From positions 1-64,000 of the forward strand of contig PGZM01000010.1 of the NCBI GenBank assembly GCA_002841395.1: a stretch of 64,000 bases of DNA, in the 5' to 3' direction. This document shows positions 60,663 through 64,000 of this stretch, in pieces. The DNA comes from Firmicutes bacterium HGW-Firmicutes-9 (GTDB lineage: Bacteria > Bacillota > Clostridia > Christensenellales > CAG-138). How positions within the stretch are numbered: position 1 is the first letter of the stretch; every line of letters starts with the position of its first letter. The notes beneath the pieces were generated by a model. The model was not told the origin of the DNA, searched no databases, and saw nothing but the letters and a program-made list of their open reading frames with translations. The translations under genes and the position numbers were made by a program.

Positions 60663-61508
60663 TTACGCTTTTGTGAAGCGCACGCGCCAGTCTGCGCCGA
60701 AGCCAAGCCCGTATTTCTTCTCAAAGCTGCCGCAGCTCACCGCAAGCGCGACCTTCATCAGCTCGTTGTTATAGATGATGGGCTCGCCCTGTTTGGCAAA
60801 TCCAAAGCTCTCGTGGAAGAGCACGCTCTGATCGAACACCGTTTCCCCGTGATGCGTCACTTCAAGGCGTACCATGTCTCCATAGGCAAAGCCGCAGTTG
60901 AAGAACGTGCGCGTGGGAATGTTCGTCCAGAGATTGCCGAAATTCGGGTCGTCGATCTCGAATATGCCCTCTACGCACTTCTGTTCCGCTTTGGGTTCGA
61001 GGATTTCATGCCGTACGATCTCGCTGACGGGATAGGCGGGTCCTACGCCTTCAAAATCGATGATGCCGCTGGCAAGCCGCGCCGCACAGTAGCCGAACAA
61101 ATCGCGTCCGTGGAAGATTGCAACATCCTCCGTGTCCTTGCCGCGCAGGCGGTTGACCGTTTCGTCAATCTCGCGCACTTCCAGAACACCCATTTCGCGG
61201 TCGATATGCGTCAGCGCGCCGTTATCCGGCGTGACGACATAGTAGCCGCCCGTGACCTTCGCCACGCAGGCTTTGCGCGCGGTGCCGACGCCGGGATCGA
61301 CGACAGAGACGTAGATCGTGCCTTCCGGCCAGAAGCGGAGGCTCTGGTAGAGACGATAGCTTGCGCTCCACGTATCGTATTGCGGCAGCTCGTGCGTGCC
61401 GTCAATGATTTCCAGTTCGCGATCGACGGATTTCACCACGCCGTACATGGAGCTGATCGCGCCTTCTTTATAGGTAAAGTCTGTTTGGAATACTAAAATG
61501 GGTTTCAT
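60663..61508 (-). CDS. SAM hydrolase (adenosine-forming), DUF62 family
   Basis: 281 residues from the ATG at 61508, placed by AAGGAGG. Motifs: FQTDF with Asp10, GTIYVSVVDPGVGT (Asp71) and TPDNGAL (Asp95). This family hydrolyses S-adenosylmethionine to adenosine and methionine (SAM hydroxide adenosyltransferase) and is related to the fluorinase and chlorinase; hydrolysis is the common activity. It sits between ECF T and S component genes, so a role with the transporter or in adenosine supply is implied but not proven. Confidence 0.9.
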   Translation of the reverse strand: MKPILVFQTDFTYKEGAISSMYGVVKSVDRELEIIDGTHELPQYDTWSASYRLYQSLRFWPEGTIYVSVVDPGVGTARKACVAKVTGGYYVVTPDNGALTHIDREMGVLEVREIDETVNRLRGKDTEDVAIFHGRDLFGYCAARLASGIIDFEGVGPAYPVSEIVRHEILEPKAEQKCVEGIFEIDDPNFGNLWTNIPTRTFFNCGFAYGDMVRLEVTHHGETVFDQSVLFHESFGFAKQGEPIIYNNELMKVALAVSCGSFEKKYGLGFGADWRVRFTKA

Positions 61509-61587
61509 GTGTATCCTCCTTGCTTCATTACGAATGGTCGGAAAATCGGATTCCAGAACTTTTGAATATTTCTGCACTTACGCGTCA

Positions 61588-62421
61588 TCAAACAAACGGG
61601 TTCCAGAATTTGCCGTGATTCACAAAAATGCTCAGAGCGATGGTACCGAGAAACAACGCAAGAGCCAGTCCCAGCGCAAACCCGTCATTACCCTTCATCG
61701 GCTTTGCGGCGTACCAGGTACGCTTCTTCTCCTTGCCAAACCCGCGCAAGTCCATCGTATTGCTAATGGTCTCGATGCGATCCAGCGTGGAGAAGATCAG
61801 CGGAATCGTGATGTTGAGGATGTTTTTGATGCGCTTGCCGAGCTTCTCCTTCTTTGATAAATCCAATCCCCTGCTCTGCTGCGCCGCCGCGATATCCTGA
61901 TAATCGCGGATCAAATCCGGAAAATATCGAAGCGTCAGCGAGAATGCAAACGCAGCTTTATAGCTCACACCCGCGCGGTTGATGCTCGCCGCGAGTTCGC
62001 TCGGGTTTGTCGAGAGAAAGAAGATGATGCCCAGCGGCACGACGGAGGCGTATTTCAGCGTCTTGGTGACCTGATACAGCATCTGCTCGCTCGTGACCAC
62101 GTATCGTCCGGCGATCGGAAATAGTACATGCTCCGTGCCATAGATCTGCGTGCCGTACGTCGGGCTGAACACAAACGTGAGGATGAAATTAAGCACCAGA
62201 AACAGCAGCACATACAGCAGCATCAGCTTGATCTGATGAAACTGAATCTGCGACATACGCAAAAACACCAGCGAGAGCACCATGATCACCGCAATTGCGC
62301 GGATATCGTAGGAGAACATCACGGCAGCCGTCAGAAACAGAAAGCACAACAGCTTCGTCACGCCAGAAAGATTGTAGATGACGTTGTGCCGCTCGACATA
62401 GTCAAAGAGTTTCGCTTTCAT
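61588..62421 (-). CDS. ECF transporter T component (EcfT)
   Basis: 277-residue membrane protein with about five hydrophobic segments and the two coupling helices AAQQSRGLDL and TMDLRGFG, whose RG motifs contact the ATPases. It links the ATPase to S components. The start overlaps the ATPase gene stop (ATGA). The protein is followed by the SAM hydrolase gene 79 bases downstream. Confidence 0.92.
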   Translation of the reverse strand: MKAKLFDYVERHNVIYNLSGVTKLLCFLFLTAAVMFSYDIRAIAVIMVLSLVFLRMSQIQFHQIKLMLLYVLLFLVLNFILTFVFSPTYGTQIYGTEHVLFPIAGRYVVTSEQMLYQVTKTLKYASVVPLGIIFFLSTNPSELAASINRAGVSYKAAFAFSLTLRYFPDLIRDYQDIAAAQQSRGLDLSKKEKLGKRIKNILNITIPLIFSTLDRIETISNTMDLRGFGKEKKRTWYAAKPMKGNDGFALGLALALFLGTIALSIFVNHGKFWNPFV

Positions 62422-64000
62422 CGCGCTGTGTTCCTCTCATAGTCGATAAAGTGCTGCACAAACGCTTCGCAGTCCCCGATTCCCGCGCGTGTCGCAAGCT
62501 CATAAAGCGACGTCACCTTCAGGCTTGCTTTGGTCGCGATCTCGTCGCTGGTCAGCGCGCGCACCGCGGTGCCGTCGTGCAGAATCTCGCCCGCGTGCAG
62601 CACGATCGCATGCGGCGTGTATTCCAGCATCAGGTGCATGTCGTGCGTGATCAAAAGAATCGTGGTTCCGTTTGCGTTCAACGAACGAAGAAACTCCATA
62701 ATCTCCGTATAGTGCCGGTAGTCCTGCCCCGCCGTGGGTTCGTCGAGAATGATCAGCTCCGGTTCCAGCACCAGCACACTTGCGATGGTCACACGCTTTT
62801 TCTGCCCGAAGGAAAGCGCGGAGATCGGCCATTTTCGAAACGGAAACAGACCGCAGATCCGGAGCGCTTTTTCCACGCGCGGCTTGATCTCCTCGTCGCT
62901 CAGTCCGCGGAGTTTAAGCCCCAGCGCGACTTCGTCAAATATCATGGACTTGCAGATCATCTGATTCGGGTTTTGCATTACGTAGCCGATCTTGCCGCTG
63001 CGCTCATGGATCGTCCAGCTGTCCATCGGTTCGCCGCGGAATCGCAGGTTGCCTTCCGGGTCTTTGCAGATGCCCGTGACGACCTTTGCAAGCGTGCTCT
63101 TGCCTGCGCCGTTGGTTCCGACAAGGCTGACCATCTCGCCCACTTCAATGGAAAAACTCAGGTTCTTCAAGATCGGACGCTGTTCGACATAGCGGTAGCA
63201 TAGACCCGTCGCTTCTAAAATGGATGCATTTGCGGGCTTCTTCTCCTGCTCCGGTTGCGCCGCATCCCATGCGCAGATGGCGTTTTGCACGGCGGCGACG
63301 TCCAGCGTATCGATGCGCCCAGCGCGCATTTCTTCCGTCACGGCGACCCCCGCATATTTCAGCGCAGTCACATAGAGCGGTTCGCGGATGCCGAGGCTCT
63401 TGAGAATATCCGCCGCCATCAACGCATCCGGCGAGAGGGCGGCGACAATCCTGCCTTCCGACATGACGATCACGCGGTCGATCTTTCGGTGCAGCACGTC
63501 CTCCAGACGATGCTCGATGATGACGACCGTCTTATGGTAGTCCTGATAGATCTGATCGATAAGCTCGATTGCGGTCTTTCCCGTCGCGGGGTCGAGGTTT
63601 GCCAGCGGCTCGTCAAAGAGCAGCGCTTCGACCTCGTGTACCATCACGCCCGCAAAAGAAACGCGCTGTTTCTGTCCGCCGGAGAGTTCAAATGGCGATG
63701 CGTTCAGAAGACCGTCCATATTGACCATCGCTGCGGTTTTCCGGACGACTTCCTTCATCTCGCTCTGCCCAACGCACTCGTTTTCCAGCGCAAAGGCGAT
63801 ATCCTCGCCGACCGACAGCCCGATGAACTGGCCGTCTGGGTCCTGCAATACGGTGCCGACATGCTGACTCAGCTCAAATATGCTGGCGCTCTTCGTCTCG
63901 ATGCCGCAAACCGTTAGGCTGCCTTTGATTTCGCCGGGATAGGAAAATGGAATCAAGCCGTTGATGCAGTTGCCGAGTGTGCTCTTTCCGCTGCCGGAAG
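62418..64000 (-). CDS. ECF transporter ATPase with two ABC domains (partial at right edge)
   Basis: At least 527 residues; the 5' end lies beyond the window. At the right edge the frame reads SGSGKSTLGNCINGL, the Walker A of the first domain. First-domain signature LSGGQKQRVSFAGV and Walker B ALLFDEPLANLD; second domain Walker A GTNGAGKST, signature ALSFGQKKRVTIASV and Walker B LIILDEPTAGQD. The double-ABC protein energises the ECF module with the T protein, with which it overlaps by four bases (ATGA). The S component gene is further left. Confidence 0.93.
   Translation of the reverse strand, partial: SGSGKSTLGNCINGLIPFSYPGEIKGSLTVCGIETKSASIFELSQHVGTVLQDPDGQFIGLSVGEDIAFALENECVGQSEMKEVVRKTAAMVNMDGLLNASPFELSGGQKQRVSFAGVMVHEVEALLFDEPLANLDPATGKTAIELIDQIYQDYHKTVVIIEHRLEDVLHRKIDRVIVMSEGRIVAALSPDALMAADILKSLGIREPLYVTALKYAGVAVTEEMRAGRIDTLDVAAVQNAICAWDAAQPEQEKKPANASILEATGLCYRYVEQRPILKNLSFSIEVGEMVSLVGTNGAGKSTLAKVVTGICKDPEGNLRFRGEPMDSWTIHERSGKIGYVMQNPNQMICKSMIFDEVALGLKLRGLSDEEIKPRVEKALRICGLFPFRKWPISALSFGQKKRVTIASVLVLEPELIILDEPTAGQDYRHYTEIMEFLRSLNANGTTILLITHDMHLMLEYTPHAIVLHAGEILHDGTAVRALTSDEIATKASLKVTSLYELATRAGIGDCEAFVQHFIDYERNTAR

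Noticed and set aside
61509-61587. SAM riboswitch upstream of the SAM hydrolase gene
   Set aside because: The gap is only 79 bases and lacks the conserved kink-turn and core sequences. The gene is more likely co-transcribed with the ECF genes.

Overview
The window looks like a chromosomal core segment from a GC-rich, spore-forming-lineage member of Clostridia (Bacillota). The evidence is gene content and order (dusB-greA-lysS followed by an rRNA-type promoter, tig-clpP-clpX, mrnC-rlmB-sigH), Bacillota-style regulation (two T-box leaders, a tandem glycine riboswitch, a c-di-AMP riboswitch, a CIRCE element) and strong GGAGG ribosome binding sites. I cannot place it more precisely. I saw no tRNA, rRNA body, IS element, prophage or CRISPR array inside the window.

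Layout. 1-4.3 kb: a leftward rRNA-type promoter at the left edge, then lysS, greA, dusB and a small membrane protein, all leftward. 4.4-5.8 kb: mrp and a cupin, rightward. 5.9-14.6 kb: a leftward threonine/glycine/one-carbon block. A tandem glycine riboswitch heads gcvH-gcvPA-gcvPB and an unusual GcvT-serine hydroxymethyltransferase fusion, followed by tdh-kbl, which make glycine from threonine. 14.7-16.2 kb: a GltS-type symporter. 16.7-20.1 kb: tig-clpP-clpX. 20.2-23.2 kb: a 980-residue fusion of a GT4 glycosyltransferase with a class C beta-lactamase-like serine hydrolase. 23.4-29.4 kb: an unknown membrane protein, a TetR regulator, ftsH and a CIRCE-controlled htpG. 29.5-31.6 kb: leuA behind a T-box. 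31.7-34.5 kb: mrnC-rlmB-sigH, where RlmB carries 16 tandem Gly/Tyr/Gln-rich repeats. 34.5-38.6 kb: a SpoIID-like protein with a Pro/Thr stalk inserted in its catalytic domain, and a degenerate LytM (SpoIIQ-like) protein. 38.8-42.4 kb: ispE, then yycJ-rlmH, then dapB behind a c-di-AMP riboswitch. 42.4-44.8 kb: thrS behind a T-box. 44.8-46.8 kb: an AT-rich patch with two unknown membrane proteins, then an SH3-domain membrane protein.

47.0-64.0 kb is a nucleoside and sugar salvage region. A leftward operon holds a PfkB kinase, a flavodoxin-fold reductase, a zinc dehydrogenase, an M20 amidohydrolase and a metallo-beta-lactamase-fold protein. A nucleoside phosphorylase is divergent from it. Next come a BMP-type nucleoside ABC transporter (binding protein, ATPase, two permeases) with two tandem nucleoside hydrolases. 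Last is an ECF transporter (ATPase, T component, UPF0397-type S component) wrapped around a SAM-hydrolysing, adenosine-forming enzyme. A plausible reading is that nucleosides are imported, cleaved to base plus ribose or ribose-1-phosphate, and the sugar is phosphorylated by the PfkB kinase, while the DUF62 enzyme feeds adenosine into the same pool.

The most unusual items are the glycosyltransferase-hydrolase fusion, the GcvT-SHMT fusion, the RlmB repeat extension, the stalk inserted in SpoIID, the c-di-AMP riboswitch over dapB, and the SAM-hydrolase/ECF unit with a palindromic site in the S-component promoter. Positions were read by eye; no database or structure search was run.
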